From Thiohalocapsa sp964524185 (GTDB lineage: Bacteria > Pseudomonadota > Gammaproteobacteria > Chromatiales > Chromatiaceae): DNA of 64,000 nucleotides. The stretch lies in contig CAZGCI010000008.1 of NCBI GenBank assembly GCA_964524185.1, positions 4,909-68,908 of the forward strand, given 5' to 3'. The translations under genes and the position numbers were made by a program. The notes beneath the pieces are model-generated. The model did no database searches, was not told where the DNA came from, and saw only the letters and a program-made list of their open reading frames with translations. The stretch's first letter is position 1. Each line of letters starts with the position of its first letter. Below are positions 1 to 7,999 of this stretch, piece after piece.

Positions 1-1
1 C

Positions 2-877
2 GATCGGGCCTACGCTGGTGATTTGTTCGGTCACCTGTGGCGCTTCGATCTGGCCGACACCAAGCAGCCGCCGCAGCTGATGTTTCGCGCCCGGGACGAC
101 CAAGGCAACCCGCAGCCAATCACCACGCGTGTCGTCTTCACGCGGCACCCGAATGGCGGCTATATGCTGCTCTTCGGGACGGGCAAGCTCGTCAACGCAC
201 AGGACACACAAGATGTCGGCATGCAAAGCTTCTATGGCATCTGGGACGATGGCGGCGCAGTGCACGGGAATACCGTACCGACCCGCGGCGACAACCTGCT
301 CGAACATGCGTTCGTCGGCGTTGCCGAGGTCACCAACAGCAGTGGCACACGCGTAAGCCGCGCCCGGATCAGCACCGCGGAGCCCCGATCGAAACCGACG
401 GGGCCCGTCCGCGGTTGGTACATCGACCTTGCCTTGTCAACGGACCCCGATACCAGCGGCGGCTGTGAGGGGTCCGAACGCGTGGTCGTGAACCCGCAGG
501 TCCGCGAGGGTCGCGTGGTGTTCGTGTCCACGATTCCAGTCGGCGGCTGCGGTGCAGGCGGCGCGAGCTGGATCAATGCCCTCGATGCCATCAACGGATC
601 ACGACCGGCGGCGACCCCTTTCGACTTCAATCGCGATGGCAACGTCGACGCGCATGATCTGCTGACGGTGGTCACGCAGGAGGGGACCAGCGAGCAGCAG
701 GTCGGCAGCAGCGCGCAACTGCTCGCCGACACCGGTGCCAGCATCCACTCCGCACCCGTGCTGCTCGAACCCGGTGGCGGCGAGGCCATGAACGTCTTCT
801 CAGACACCGCAGGCGATCTGATACAACTGGAGGAGCCCAAGGCCCATGGCTGGCGGACCTGGCTACAAATCGAGTAA
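2..877 (+). CDS. pilY1: PilY1-like pilus tip protein, C-terminal part (5' truncated)
   Basis: The reading frame is open from the window edge, so the start lies outside. The first visible residues (AYAGDLFGHLWRFDL) fit the beta-propeller part of PilY1, the tip-associated protein that controls type IV pilus extension and adhesion. Near codon 210 there is a calcium-loop-like segment, DFNRDGNVDAHD, with alternating acidic and Asn residues as in EF-hand or dockerin loops. The last codons overlap the next gene, a prepilin, in another frame. That matches the usual order of minor pilin operons (PilY1 then PilE). The fragment alone cannot separate PilY1 from other PilC/PilY family members. Confidence 0.8.
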   Translation, partial: DRAYAGDLFGHLWRFDLADTKQPPQLMFRARDDQGNPQPITTRVVFTRHPNGGYMLLFGTGKLVNAQDTQDVGMQSFYGIWDDGGAVHGNTVPTRGDNLLEHAFVGVAEVTNSSGTRVSRARISTAEPRSKPTGPVRGWYIDLALSTDPDTSGGCEGSERVVVNPQVREGRVVFVSTIPVGGCGAGGASWINALDAINGSRPAATPFDFNRDGNVDAHDLLTVVTQEGTSEQQVGSSAQLLADTGASIHSAPVLLEPGGGEAMNVFSDTAGDLIQLEEPKAHGWRTWLQIE

Positions 878-1379
878 CGGGGCTGCGCGAGTCCCCGCGG
901 TCGAAGTATGCGGCAGCTGCAGGGCAGGCGTAGACGCACGCCGGGGTATGACCCTGGTCGAATTGCTCGTGGTCGTCGCCATCGTCGGCATCCTCGCCGC
1001 CGTTGCTTATCCAATCTATCAGGAGCAGGTCCGCAGCGGCCGCCGGGCCGTCGCTCAGTCAGAGCTCATGCGCATCGCGCAGTTCATGGAGCGTCTCTAC
1101 ACGGAAACCGGCTGCTACAACCCGGGCACGGACAATGATTGCAGTACCACTGGCGATGCTGCAGCCCCCAGTATCGCCACGAACGCCGCCCACTACAGCG
1201 TCAGCTTTCCGGGCTCGGGCAACCCCACCGCCGACGCGTTCACACTGCGGGCGACGCCGACGGGTGCTCAGGCGGGTGACGGGTTCCTGGAGATCAACGC
1301 GCTGGGCCAACGCTTTTGGGACAAGAATGACGACGGTGACGTCGACGGCGCCGGCGAGGACAGCTGGGATCGGCGCTAA
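846..1379 (+). CDS. pilE: Type IV pilin-like protein (PilE/minor pilin family)
   Basis: A class III signal is plain: basic ARRG, predicted cleavage between Gly34 and Met35, then MTLVELLVVVAIVGILAA with Glu at mature position 5. This helix is the membrane and assembly segment of type IV pilins. The start is ATG 846 because GGAGGA lies about 12 bases upstream and no better in-frame start precedes the signal. It overlaps the PilY1 stop by 32 bases, suggesting translational coupling. The 34-residue leader is unusually long. Two Cys bracket GCYNPGTDNDC in the globular part. The C-terminus carries DKNDDGDVDGAGED, an EF-hand-like acidic loop resembling one in the upstream PilY1 fragment. Confidence 0.85.
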   Translation: MAGGPGYKSSNGAARVPAVEVCGSCRAGVDARRGMTLVELLVVVAIVGILAAVAYPIYQEQVRSGRRAVAQSELMRIAQFMERLYTETGCYNPGTDNDCSTTGDAAAPSIATNAAHYSVSFPGSGNPTADAFTLRATPTGAQAGDGFLEINALGQRFWDKNDDGDVDGAGEDSWDRR

Positions 1380-1429
1380 GGGGCTGGCCGCCAATAACCT
1401 GTGCAGATTGCGCCGCAATTGCGTTCGCT

Positions 1430-1537
1430 TTCGCGAAGCGGCGAGGGGCGTATAGCCGGGCTATGTAAGCATCGCCGCGACAAAGAAAGCGGGCGAAAGT
1501 GCAAGCAGGGTGTGCAGCTTAGTTGCGGACGGTCCCT
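1430..1537 (-). repeat. Dispersed 108-bp repeat A, copy 1
   Basis: The reverse complement matches 59668..59775 over the full 108 bases with about eight mismatches by eye. Its core is the palindrome ATAGCCGGGCTAT inside a longer imperfect hairpin (GGCGA...TCGCC). The bases just before it (about 1378-1410) resemble the far end in inverted orientation, so this copy may be a longer element of about 160 bp with imperfect terminal inverted repeats. It has no coding capacity. It lies between two convergent genes. Confidence 0.8.
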
Positions 1538-1568
1538 AAAGCGGCGGCTAGCATCCCCGCCGGCACCC

Positions 1569-1883
1569 TCAGCGCTTCACCGTACCGATGCGCGCCTGCA
1601 CGGATTCGATCTTGCCCGCCATCCGCGCATCCTGGCCGTGTCGGATGTCGAGCTTGATCGTTGAGTAGAGACGCCGGCAGCCCAAATCGTCCAATACGGC
1701 AGCTGCGCGCTCCACCAGCGCCAAGGCCTCGCCGAGCGTTGCGGTCTCGATGACAGTTCCCATGGGTGTGAGGCGGTAGTCCAGGCCGGATGCTCGGATC
1801 AACCGGATAACCTCGCTGACCTGGGCGCCGACACTCTCACCCTGGTCGGTGGGGAAGATGCTGAACTCCATCAGGACAGACAT
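1569..1883 (-). CDS. MTH1187 family thiamine-binding protein
   Basis: This 104-residue protein begins MSVLMEFSIFPTDQGESVG and contains GLDYRLTPMGTVIE, which match the MTH1187/YkoF-like family (formerly DUF77). Family members are small ferredoxin-like-fold proteins that bind thiamine or a thiamine precursor. ATG 1883 is chosen because GGAGGA sits about six bases upstream; an in-frame extension to 1955 lacks that support. The gene is last in a possible minus-strand set with two small genes of unknown function at 1995 and 2492. No thiamine biosynthesis gene is nearby, so the role in this organism is inferred from family only. Confidence 0.8.
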   Translation of the reverse strand: MSVLMEFSIFPTDQGESVGAQVSEVIRLIRASGLDYRLTPMGTVIETATLGEALALVERAAAVLDDLGCRRLYSTIKLDIRHGQDARMAGKIESVQARIGTVKR

Positions 1884-1994
1884 GGGATCCTCCAACGGCG
1901 GCTTGGTTGGCTGCGGACGGCTGGCGGGTATGTCGCCCGTTTCGGTTCCGGGCATCGGATCCGGGGCACCGGTTTGCGGGCTAAGGGCCGCAAC

Positions 1995-2477
1995 TCAAAA
2001 CTGCAGCAGGGCGGTGGCGAAGAGCAGAATGAGGCCAAGAATGCCCACCCAATCGAAGAGGCGTCGCCAGCGCCGATGCTTGTGGTGCAAGCGCTCCGTG
2101 GCATCCGCAAGCGCCGGGCTGCCTGCCAGGGCGGGAGAAAGGTAGGTGCGATAGTGTTGTAGCTCGATTGCGTCGAGGGCCGCTGCGGCTTCCACCATGT
2201 CCGCGCGGTAAGCGCGCATGTCCACGTCCAAGAGCCGATGGCGTAGGTCCGTGTGGAAGTGCATCGACGCCGCGTCTAGGTCATAAAAGTACGCGACGAT
2301 GCCGACTTGGTCGGGCGCTGCAGGGGCTATTGCGGCCTCGTGCAGGCAGACCGCTTCGGGCACGTTGCCGCAAGGCGTCAGGTAAAGGTAGCCGGCGCGC
2401 ATCAGCTCCGAAGTCGACAACTGCCCTCGGGCAACGGGGCTGGCCCCTCGAGGCGCAGCCCACCAGCCCGGATACAT
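1995..2477 (-). CDS. Hypothetical protein with C-terminal membrane segment
   Basis: I do not recognise this 160-residue protein. The last 20 or so residues (WVGILGLILLFATALLQF) form one hydrophobic helix, preceded by a basic stretch (HHKHRRWRR), so a tail-anchored or inner-membrane arrangement with the bulk in the cytoplasm is likely. The middle holds an acidic and Ala-rich helical stretch. ATG 2477 follows the stop of the small upstream gene by 14 bases, suggesting co-transcription. No clear Shine-Dalgarno precedes it, and an internal Met at residue 26 is an alternative start. Confidence 0.5.
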   Translation of the reverse strand: MYPGWWAAPRGASPVARGQLSTSELMRAGYLYLTPCGNVPEAVCLHEAAIAPAAPDQVGIVAYFYDLDAASMHFHTDLRHRLLDVDMRAYRADMVEAAAALDAIELQHYRTYLSPALAGSPALADATERLHHKHRRWRRLFDWVGILGLILLFATALLQF

Positions 2478-2491
2478 GTTTCAGAACGCCG

Positions 2492-2680
2492 CTAGGCGGC
2501 TCTCGCCTCAGACTCCCAGTTGGCGATGCGGATCAGTTCCACAATGCCGCGTGCGAGTGGTAGCGGTTCCTTCGGGTCATAGCCCTTGCCCTTGGACCAC
2601 GCCTCTTCGGCCTCGGTTGCCACTCCTTGCAGGCCCTGGCGGCACAGCTCCCAAACGGCTTTGTCTTGATGGATTGTCAT
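2492..2680 (-). CDS. Small hypothetical protein (62 aa)
   Basis: This short open frame begins MTIHQDKAVWELC and continues into EAEEAWSKGKGYDPKEPLPLARGIVELIR. The composition is soluble and partly helical, without Cys clusters or membrane segments. A GGGAG motif lies about eight bases upstream of ATG 2680, which supports expression. It is first in a possible minus-strand pair with the membrane protein at 1995-2477. No family is recognised; the coding call rests on the ribosome site and the non-random composition. Confidence 0.45.
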   Translation of the reverse strand: MTIHQDKAVWELCRQGLQGVATEAEEAWSKGKGYDPKEPLPLARGIVELIRIANWESEARAA

Positions 2681-3139
2681 GTTACTGCTCCCGATTGATG
2701 CTGGTTGCCGGGGTCGTTCTGTTGCACATTAGATACAGGTTGCGAAGCCGGCGGTATTGCGGGACGATCAGGCGCCGCTAACATTCGAAGACCTGCGCGG
2801 CGTCATTGAACTCGTAAATTGGTGTCTGTGCCTTATCGTTTTCAATAGCTTAAGAAACTGGGTCGTTCAGATCGCCTAGATCAACTGCGCCGTGCGCGGT
2901 CGTTCCGCGATCCGCCGATGCCGTCTGTGGCACCGCTCACCGTCGCTTGTAGGCCACGCTTTGAGCATAGTCCACCACGGTGAACCGGCAATAGGTGAAT
3001 ACCATGTCCCCCGTCGGCGATGACCCCGTAGGGACCCGGAACGACGCCAAAGCGCCGACCCTAACAACCCCCACCAGGCCGCCGGTAAAGCACGCCGGGC
3101 GTTGAATCGGGCGCCTCGGGGCAATAACTTTCGCTCACC
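2681..3139. other. Intergenic region without a supported gene
   Basis: About 460 bases between divergent genes. The part near 2790-2870 is more AT-rich than its surroundings and may hold promoters. Open frames present are short, lack ribosome sites and resemble no family I know. Confidence 0.4.
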
Positions 3140-3559
3140 ATGGTTTTGGGAGCTGTAACACACGTGAATTCTTCAGCCGTTCCGTCTGGGCTCGTGCTCA
3201 TGGGCGTCGTGCTCGCCGGCGTCGCCTTCTCGTTCGCGGCCGCCATCGTGCCGCACTTCGACTCCGCCCACCGCCTGCTGGCGCTGCCGTTTGGGGTTGG
3301 TGTTGCCCTCTACGGCATCTACGGTGTCGTGGCGTCCCTCGTGCCGCAGGCGCTGGGTGACCGCTTGGGCCTGCGCGTGCTTGGGCTGCACGTGGTCATG
3401 GGCGTCTTGCTGCGGGCGTCCATTGACCCACGCATGGTCGAGGGTTGGCTGTCGCTGGTGCCGACCTTGTTGATCGCCTACATGCTGGCGGACGTCTACC
3501 TGCGGCGCGCTCAGGCGGGCGGCGGCGACAGCAACGGCGGCGACTCGGCAACACCCTGA
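3140..3559 (+). CDS. Small hypothetical integral membrane protein
   Basis: The product is about 139 residues with three or four hydrophobic segments: roughly residues 16-36 (LVLMGVVLAGVAFSFAAAIV), 46-66, 80-92 and 100-118. A short polar Gly/Asp tail ends the protein. This is an inner-membrane protein of unknown function. The start is uncertain: ATG 3140 has no clear ribosome site, whereas GTG 3164 is preceded by GGGAG at a workable distance and would trim eight residues. It is followed directly by a copy of repeat B. Confidence 0.5.
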   Translation: MVLGAVTHVNSSAVPSGLVLMGVVLAGVAFSFAAAIVPHFDSAHRLLALPFGVGVALYGIYGVVASLVPQALGDRLGLRVLGLHVVMGVLLRASIDPRMVEGWLSLVPTLLIAYMLADVYLRRAQAGGGDSNGGDSATP

Positions 3560-3565
3560 GTGACC

Positions 3566-3724
3566 GTTCAGAAACAACATGAACATGGCCGCAGACGGAA
3601 ACAAACTACGAAAACCGCGAATTACGCGAAAGTCATCCGGATATCGCGCGCATCTCCGGACGTTTCGCGCTTTTCGCGTGTTTCGTAGTGACGAGTCGAT
3701 GGACCGCTTGTTGTTGACTCGTTG
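3566..3724 (+). repeat. Dispersed palindromic repeat B, copy 1
   Basis: It starts GTTCAGAAACAACATGAACA and recurs at 39533..39690 (same strand) and 13222..13374 (opposite strand). Its two halves are imperfect inverted repeats: ACTACGAAAACCGCGAA on the left pairs with the complement of TTCGCGTGTTTCGTAGT on the right, so the transcript could fold into one long hairpin. It is non-coding and sits between two plus-strand genes. Confidence 0.8.
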
Positions 3725-3741
3725 CTAAGGTGATTTCTGTC

Positions 3742-3939
3742 ATGGATCTGCTGCAAACCAGTCTTCAGCAATGCCCCTGGTGCGGTGAGCCCATCGAACT
3801 CAGTGTGGATTGCAGCTATGGCGACCACGAGTATGTGGAAGATTGCAGCGTCTGTTGCGCGCCGATCCAGGTTGTGGTGCACGTTGCGGCTGGCTGGGAC
3901 GCACCGCCGCTGGTGGAGGTTCGCCGGGAGAATGATTGA
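3742..3939 (+). CDS. CPXCG motif-containing cysteine-rich protein
   Basis: A 65-residue protein starting MDLLQTSLQQCPWCGEPIEL. Cys11 and Cys14 form the CPWCG knuckle, and Cys35, Cys38 and Cys39 (EDCSVCCAP) the second, a zinc-ribbon pattern typical of this short proteobacterial family of unknown function. ATG 3742 is preferred over GTG 3730 because AAGGTG lies about nine bases before it. It is a single gene between repeat B and the convergent coiled-coil gene. Confidence 0.75.
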   Translation: MDLLQTSLQQCPWCGEPIELSVDCSYGDHEYVEDCSVCCAPIQVVVHVAAGWDAPPLVEVRREND

Positions 3940-3964
3940 CCCCCAGGGGATCGGTTGCAGACCC

Positions 3965-5431
3965 TCAAAACCCCCCGCCGGTGCGAAAGCCCCCGCCACC
4001 GCCGCCGAACCCCCCGCCGGTGCGAAAACCGCCGCCGCCGAAGCCGCCGCTGCTCCTGCCGCTCCCTGAGCCCCCGCTCCAACCACCACCCCAGGGGCTG
4101 CCGCGACCGAAGCGTCCTGAGCCAAACGTCGGGTCCGAGCGCTGCGGGCGATACCGGTACTGCTCCTCCAGCACGCGCATCAGCGCATCGCGGTCGAGCA
4201 TCCCTTTGATGAAGTTGCTGAGCATCAGGGCGACCAGGGCACCGTCGCCGAACCCGCCTCCAGGGCGATCCATGTGCTCGCGCTGCATGTCGCGGCGCAG
4301 TTGTGCCAGCTCCTCGAGCTTCTCCTGTTGCTTGGCGCGGCTCTGCTTGAGGTGCTCCAGCATGAACCGGTATTTGCGCTGCTCGCGCTCCAGTTCCTGC
4401 AGCTCGGCGACGATGCGATCATCCTCTGGAAACGGGGTTCTGGCGGCTTCGCGCTCGAGGCTCGAGAGGTCTTCGCGCTCCAGGGCCGCGGCGAGCTGCT
4501 CTACGGCGCGGCGGGTGTGATCGTCCTCCCCGCTTGCGAGCGCTGCGCGTCGCGCGGACAGCGCGACGAGATCCGCCTCCGCCTGCTCGATGCGCGCCTC
4601 CACCTCGTCGACAGCCTGCTGCGCGGCATCGCGCGCGGCCTCTAACGGCGCGATGCCGTCTTCCTCGCGGGCGGCGTCGTCCAGGGCCCGCAGCCGGTCG
4701 TACTCCGCATCGGCTTCCCGCCGGCGGGCTGCAGCGTGCTCGCGCAGGCGCTTCGGGATCTCGGCCAGTCGCTGGTAGTTGAGCCGGGCATCCGCATAGC
4801 CGATGAGCCGCGCGACCTTGCCGTCCAGCCAGCGAACCAGTCCGCCACGCCGGTACTCGGGCGTGCCGAAACCGCGCCGCCACAGGTACATGAACAGTGC
4901 GTCATCGCGGTAGGCGGCGCCCTTGGCCTGTTCCTCCTGTTCGCTCTCGGAGGCCTTGGTCTCGGCGTGCTGCGCGATGCGATCGGCCTCCGTGGCGCGT
5001 GCGCGCTGAGCGCCGTAGTCGGCGTCTGCCTCCAGCCTGGCCTGCACGGCGGCTTCGGCATTGTCGAGCGACTCGGCGGCAGCCTCCAGCTGCGCGTACA
5101 GGCGTCCGCGCTCCTGTTCGAGTGCATCCTTCTCCGCCGCTGCCTGGTTCAGCTCCCGGGCCGCATCGGCTGCCGCAGCGTCGCGTGCCCCGAGCAGGTC
5201 GGCGACGCGTTGTTGCGCGGTGTCTAGCTCGCGTACTAGCCCGCCCGCGTCCAGCACGCCCACGTGCACCCGGGCGAGCGCCTGCAGCTGCTCGCCGCGC
5301 CGGCGCAGCACATCGCGGATCTGCTGCTGCAGGCCTTCGGCCTGGCGGTCCAGATCTGCCAGGGTGCCTTGCTGGTCGCGCGAGAACTGCGCCAGCTGGG
5401 CCAAGGCTTGCGTGCCGCTCATCATCGGCAT
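3965..5431 (-). CDS. Coiled-coil protein with glycine-rich C-terminal tail
   Basis: Third gene of a minus-strand operon. The 488-residue product is mostly long Ala/Glu/Arg heptad helix (about residues 10-180 and 225-400), broken by a short aromatic segment LFMYLWRRGFGTPEYRRGG near residue 185. The C-terminus after about residue 430 is Gly/Ser/Phe-rich and ends with two copies of GGFRTGGGF, the second at the very end. There is no signal peptide. Start ATG 5431 has CGGAG upstream; GTG 5455 would overlap the previous gene by seven bases. It accompanies a DUF6384-like membrane protein, so a scaffold or envelope-linked filament role is possible, but this is inference. Family not recognised. Confidence 0.7.
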   Translation of the reverse strand: MPMMSGTQALAQLAQFSRDQQGTLADLDRQAEGLQQQIRDVLRRRGEQLQALARVHVGVLDAGGLVRELDTAQQRVADLLGARDAAAADAARELNQAAAEKDALEQERGRLYAQLEAAAESLDNAEAAVQARLEADADYGAQRARATEADRIAQHAETKASESEQEEQAKGAAYRDDALFMYLWRRGFGTPEYRRGGLVRWLDGKVARLIGYADARLNYQRLAEIPKRLREHAAARRREADAEYDRLRALDDAAREEDGIAPLEAARDAAQQAVDEVEARIEQAEADLVALSARRAALASGEDDHTRRAVEQLAAALEREDLSSLEREAARTPFPEDDRIVAELQELEREQRKYRFMLEHLKQSRAKQQEKLEELAQLRRDMQREHMDRPGGGFGDGALVALMLSNFIKGMLDRDALMRVLEEQYRYRPQRSDPTFGSGRFGRGSPWGGGWSGGSGSGRSSGGFGGGGFRTGGGFGGGGGGFRTGGGF

Positions 5432-5448
5432 TGTCGCTCCGTAAGGTC

Positions 5449-6405
5449 CTACCACTCGGTGATGGCTGCGCCCGTGGTGGGTAGCCGATAGTCGGGCGTG
5501 AGCCGGCCCGCTGGCTTGCGGCCCACCAGGTCTGCCTGAATGATCCCATCATCGCGCTTGTCGGCGGCCACTGCCTCGAAGGTGGCCTCGTCCACGCGCA
5601 GCCCCCAGGTGTCCACCAGCTTGGTCTTACCCGTCTCCTCGCTGGTGATGGGCACCTGCAGCCTGTTGCCGCCGGCGCCAATGGCCTCGACGATCAAGTA
5701 ATGGTTGCGTGCAGTCGGGTTGGCGTCGGGGACCCGCCAGACGCCGCTGCGCTCGCCGGGGCGGGAGACGATGCGAATACTGTAGTCCGCCTCAACCTGC
5801 ACGCGCAGCAGGTCAAGGTCCCTCAGTGCGGTCTGGGCGGCGGCGGTGTCGCCGTTGCGCAGTGCTTGGGTGCCGGCGGCGAGCAGTTGCTGCGCGCGGG
5901 CGTCGGCGGCCGGCTCCTCGGTGAGCGCAGTGACTTCGGCGTGGAGGGCTTCGAGGCGTTCGGGCAGCGCCGCACGGGGCGCCACCACCAGCATCTGCCA
6001 CGCCACCAGCACGGCGGCCAGGCCGGCAACGCCACCCAGTACCCATTTTCCCCAGACGCCGCGGCTGATGTAGACATGGGCCAGGATTGTCGCAACGGAC
6101 TTCGGCGGCGGTTGGTAGACAAAACGGTCTTCCTGCAGCGCGCGGACACCCGCCTCGAGCACGGCGTCGCTGACCTCGATGCCCTGCGCCGCATAGATCT
6201 TGCGCAGGCGCCCCTTGAGGGCCTGCTCCCGGTCGCTGCTGTCGAGCTCACGCTGCACCAGGCGCTCTTTGCGGCGCAGCGTGTCAACCACGTCCATGGC
6301 GAGCATGACGTCATCGAGGGGCGGCTTGTCGTCGCCGGTCCCCGCGCCGGCAGCGGGGCCTGTGGCGGAGCCGGCGGCGGCAGCGCCCATGGCGGCGGTA
6401 CTCAT
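5449..6405 (-). CDS. DUF6384-like single-pass membrane protein
   Basis: The 318-residue product has an Ala/Gly-rich start, then PPLDDVMLAMDVVDTLRRKE and a conserved helical block to FVYQPPP (residues 28-101) that I associate with DUF6384 proteins. One membrane helix lies at about 119-142 (WVLGGVAGLAAVLVAWQMLV), followed by helices and a C-terminal beta-rich part with IVSRPGERSGVWRVPD and YYLIVEAIG-like segments that is probably periplasmic. It overlaps the upstream gene by four bases (ATGA), indicating translational coupling. The family has no established function; partners in the operon are the TelA-like protein and the glycine-tailed coiled coil. Confidence 0.65.
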   Translation of the reverse strand: MSTAAMGAAAAGSATGPAAGAGTGDDKPPLDDVMLAMDVVDTLRRKERLVQRELDSSDREQALKGRLRKIYAAQGIEVSDAVLEAGVRALQEDRFVYQPPPKSVATILAHVYISRGVWGKWVLGGVAGLAAVLVAWQMLVVAPRAALPERLEALHAEVTALTEEPAADARAQQLLAAGTQALRNGDTAAAQTALRDLDLLRVQVEADYSIRIVSRPGERSGVWRVPDANPTARNHYLIVEAIGAGGNRLQVPITSEETGKTKLVDTWGLRVDEATFEAVAADKRDDGIIQADLVGRKPAGRLTPDYRLPTTGAAITEW

Positions 6406-7580
6406 GCAGCGCTGACGAGGCTCTTACCTTCTTCGGCGAGCCGGGCCATGCGTTGCTTACCCTCTTCCACCGCCTCGCGGATCTCCTCGGCGTTGCGCGT
6501 GGACGCCTTGCGCATCTGCTCGATGATGTCGTGCGAGTGGGTCTGGTAGCTCACCACCGACTCCACCAGCTTCTTGACCGAGTCCGCGCGGACGGTCGGT
6601 CCGTAGCCGGCCTTAACGGCGGCTTCTTGGACCTTGCCGCCGATGTCTGCGAGGACCTCCAACGACTGGCTGACGCCGTCCTTCATGGCGTTGACGGTCG
6701 CCGTGGACTCATGCAGCCCGAACATGCCGGTGAAGGATGCGGTGAGTGCCGTGAGCACCGTTTCGTTGGTGGTGAAGAAGCTCACCGCCTGTTGATAGAG
6801 GCGTTCTTTGGCGTTGGTGGTCTGCTGCAGGCGCGCCATGACCACCTCGGAGGTGTTGTAGGACACTGTGATGTTGTCCGACAGATCCTTGGCGATCTGG
6901 TAACGCTTTTCGACGTCCTGGAGCTCTCGCACGCGCTCATCGCGGGTCATCTCCAGCCGGGCGCGCGCTGCGGCATCATCGTCGGCAAAGCCTTCGACCG
7001 CTCGCATGGCGCGTTGGACCTCGGCCTTGGCGGCGTCCAGTTGCCCTTCGGCCTTCTTGAGGACCTCCAACGCCAGCACCTCCGATTGCTTCATGGCGGC
7101 ACGGAAGTCCTGGTAGGCGTCGAGGATGCGCTGCTCGCGCTGCACTTGGTCGTTGGTGGCGCTGGTGACGTCGAGATAGGTCTCTTTGATCTTGTCGAAG
7201 CGCGCGGCGATGTCGCCGCGTGTGGCCTTCATCCAGACGTTGGAGAGGCGCTCGAAGGTGTCGAGCTTGCCATCCTCGAGTTGGTCGACCATCCGCTTGG
7301 CATCGTCACGGATACTGTTGAAGGCCTCGGTGATTTGCTCGTAGCGGCTGCCGATGTCCATCGCCTGCACCTGCTCGCGCACCACCTCGTTGAAGGTGGA
7401 TGATTGGGCCAAGGTGCGGGCGATGGCGACGACGCGGCCTTCATCGAAGCCGGAGATGCGATCGAGCAGGGCAATCATCGGGTCGTCGGCCGTGGACTGC
7501 TCAGTGGGCGCGAGGCCCATGTCGTGTAGCGTATGCATGGCCTTATCGAGGTACTGCATCGGGCTCGCGGTATCTGGCAT
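6402..7580 (-). CDS. TelA-like helical protein, first gene of DUF6384 operon
   Basis: A 392-residue, almost wholly helical soluble protein with no signal peptide. Segments such as LEVLKKAEGQLDAAKAEVQRA and the C-terminal run from FFTTNETVLTAL to REAVEEGKQRMARLAEEGKSL resemble toxic-anion-resistance (TelA/KlaA) and related proteins, some annotated loosely as cell surface proteins. The resemblance is by eye and moderate. AGAGGA lies upstream of ATG 7580. It leads a three-gene operon with overlapping or near-overlapping junctions. The gene content suggests an envelope stress or membrane-associated complex; no tellurite resistance gene is near, and function is not established. Confidence 0.6.
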   Translation of the reverse strand: MPDTASPMQYLDKAMHTLHDMGLAPTEQSTADDPMIALLDRISGFDEGRVVAIARTLAQSSTFNEVVREQVQAMDIGSRYEQITEAFNSIRDDAKRMVDQLEDGKLDTFERLSNVWMKATRGDIAARFDKIKETYLDVTSATNDQVQREQRILDAYQDFRAAMKQSEVLALEVLKKAEGQLDAAKAEVQRAMRAVEGFADDDAAARARLEMTRDERVRELQDVEKRYQIAKDLSDNITVSYNTSEVVMARLQQTTNAKERLYQQAVSFFTTNETVLTALTASFTGMFGLHESTATVNAMKDGVSQSLEVLADIGGKVQEAAVKAGYGPTVRADSVKKLVESVVSYQTHSHDIIEQMRKASTRNAEEIREAVEEGKQRMARLAEEGKSLVSAA

Positions 7581-7813
7581 GTCGGTGTCCTCTCGTCGGT
7601 TGCCGTCGCGCCGGCTCGGCTGAACGGCGCAGTGCTGAGGGGTGGCAGATCGGTTGGCTAGCGTGTTCCCCGGGCCGCTGGCTGCAGCGTGGTGCCCCGG
7701 CCGGGGTCGACTTGCGGGTTATACGCTCTGCGCATGAACAAGGGAAAACACGGCGGCTGAAAACGGCAATTGTGTCCGCGCCTGTCGTCTGTAGACGGAC
7801 AAAGCGCGCCGCG

Positions 7814-7999
7814 TCAGTCGCCGTAAAAGGCTTCCTCCACCTCGGCGGCGGGAACCTCTTGCTCCGCGTCCTGCTCAATGCGCACTAGCCGGGCAACGGG
7901 GCGCCCGTCCATGCTCAGGGTGATGGATTCTCCCTCCATCACGCGCTCGATCAGCTCGGCCAGGTGCTCAGCGGCGTATTCAGTACTGATGATCTGCAT
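7814..7999 (-). CDS. Phd/YefM-family antitoxin-like protein, orphan
   Basis: A 61-residue protein beginning MQIISTEYAAEHLAELIERV and continuing GESITLSMDGRPVARLV, the N-terminal DNA-binding fold of Phd/YefM antitoxins. The acidic C-terminus (EVPAAEVEEAFYGD) would be the toxin-neutralising tail. These proteins normally repress their own operon and bind a RelE, Doc or PIN-domain toxin encoded downstream. Here the 233 bases before the next minus-strand gene hold no convincing toxin frame, so it appears solitary. The ribosome site is weak. Confidence 0.75.
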   Translation of the reverse strand: MQIISTEYAAEHLAELIERVMEGESITLSMDGRPVARLVRIEQDAEQEVPAAEVEEAFYGD

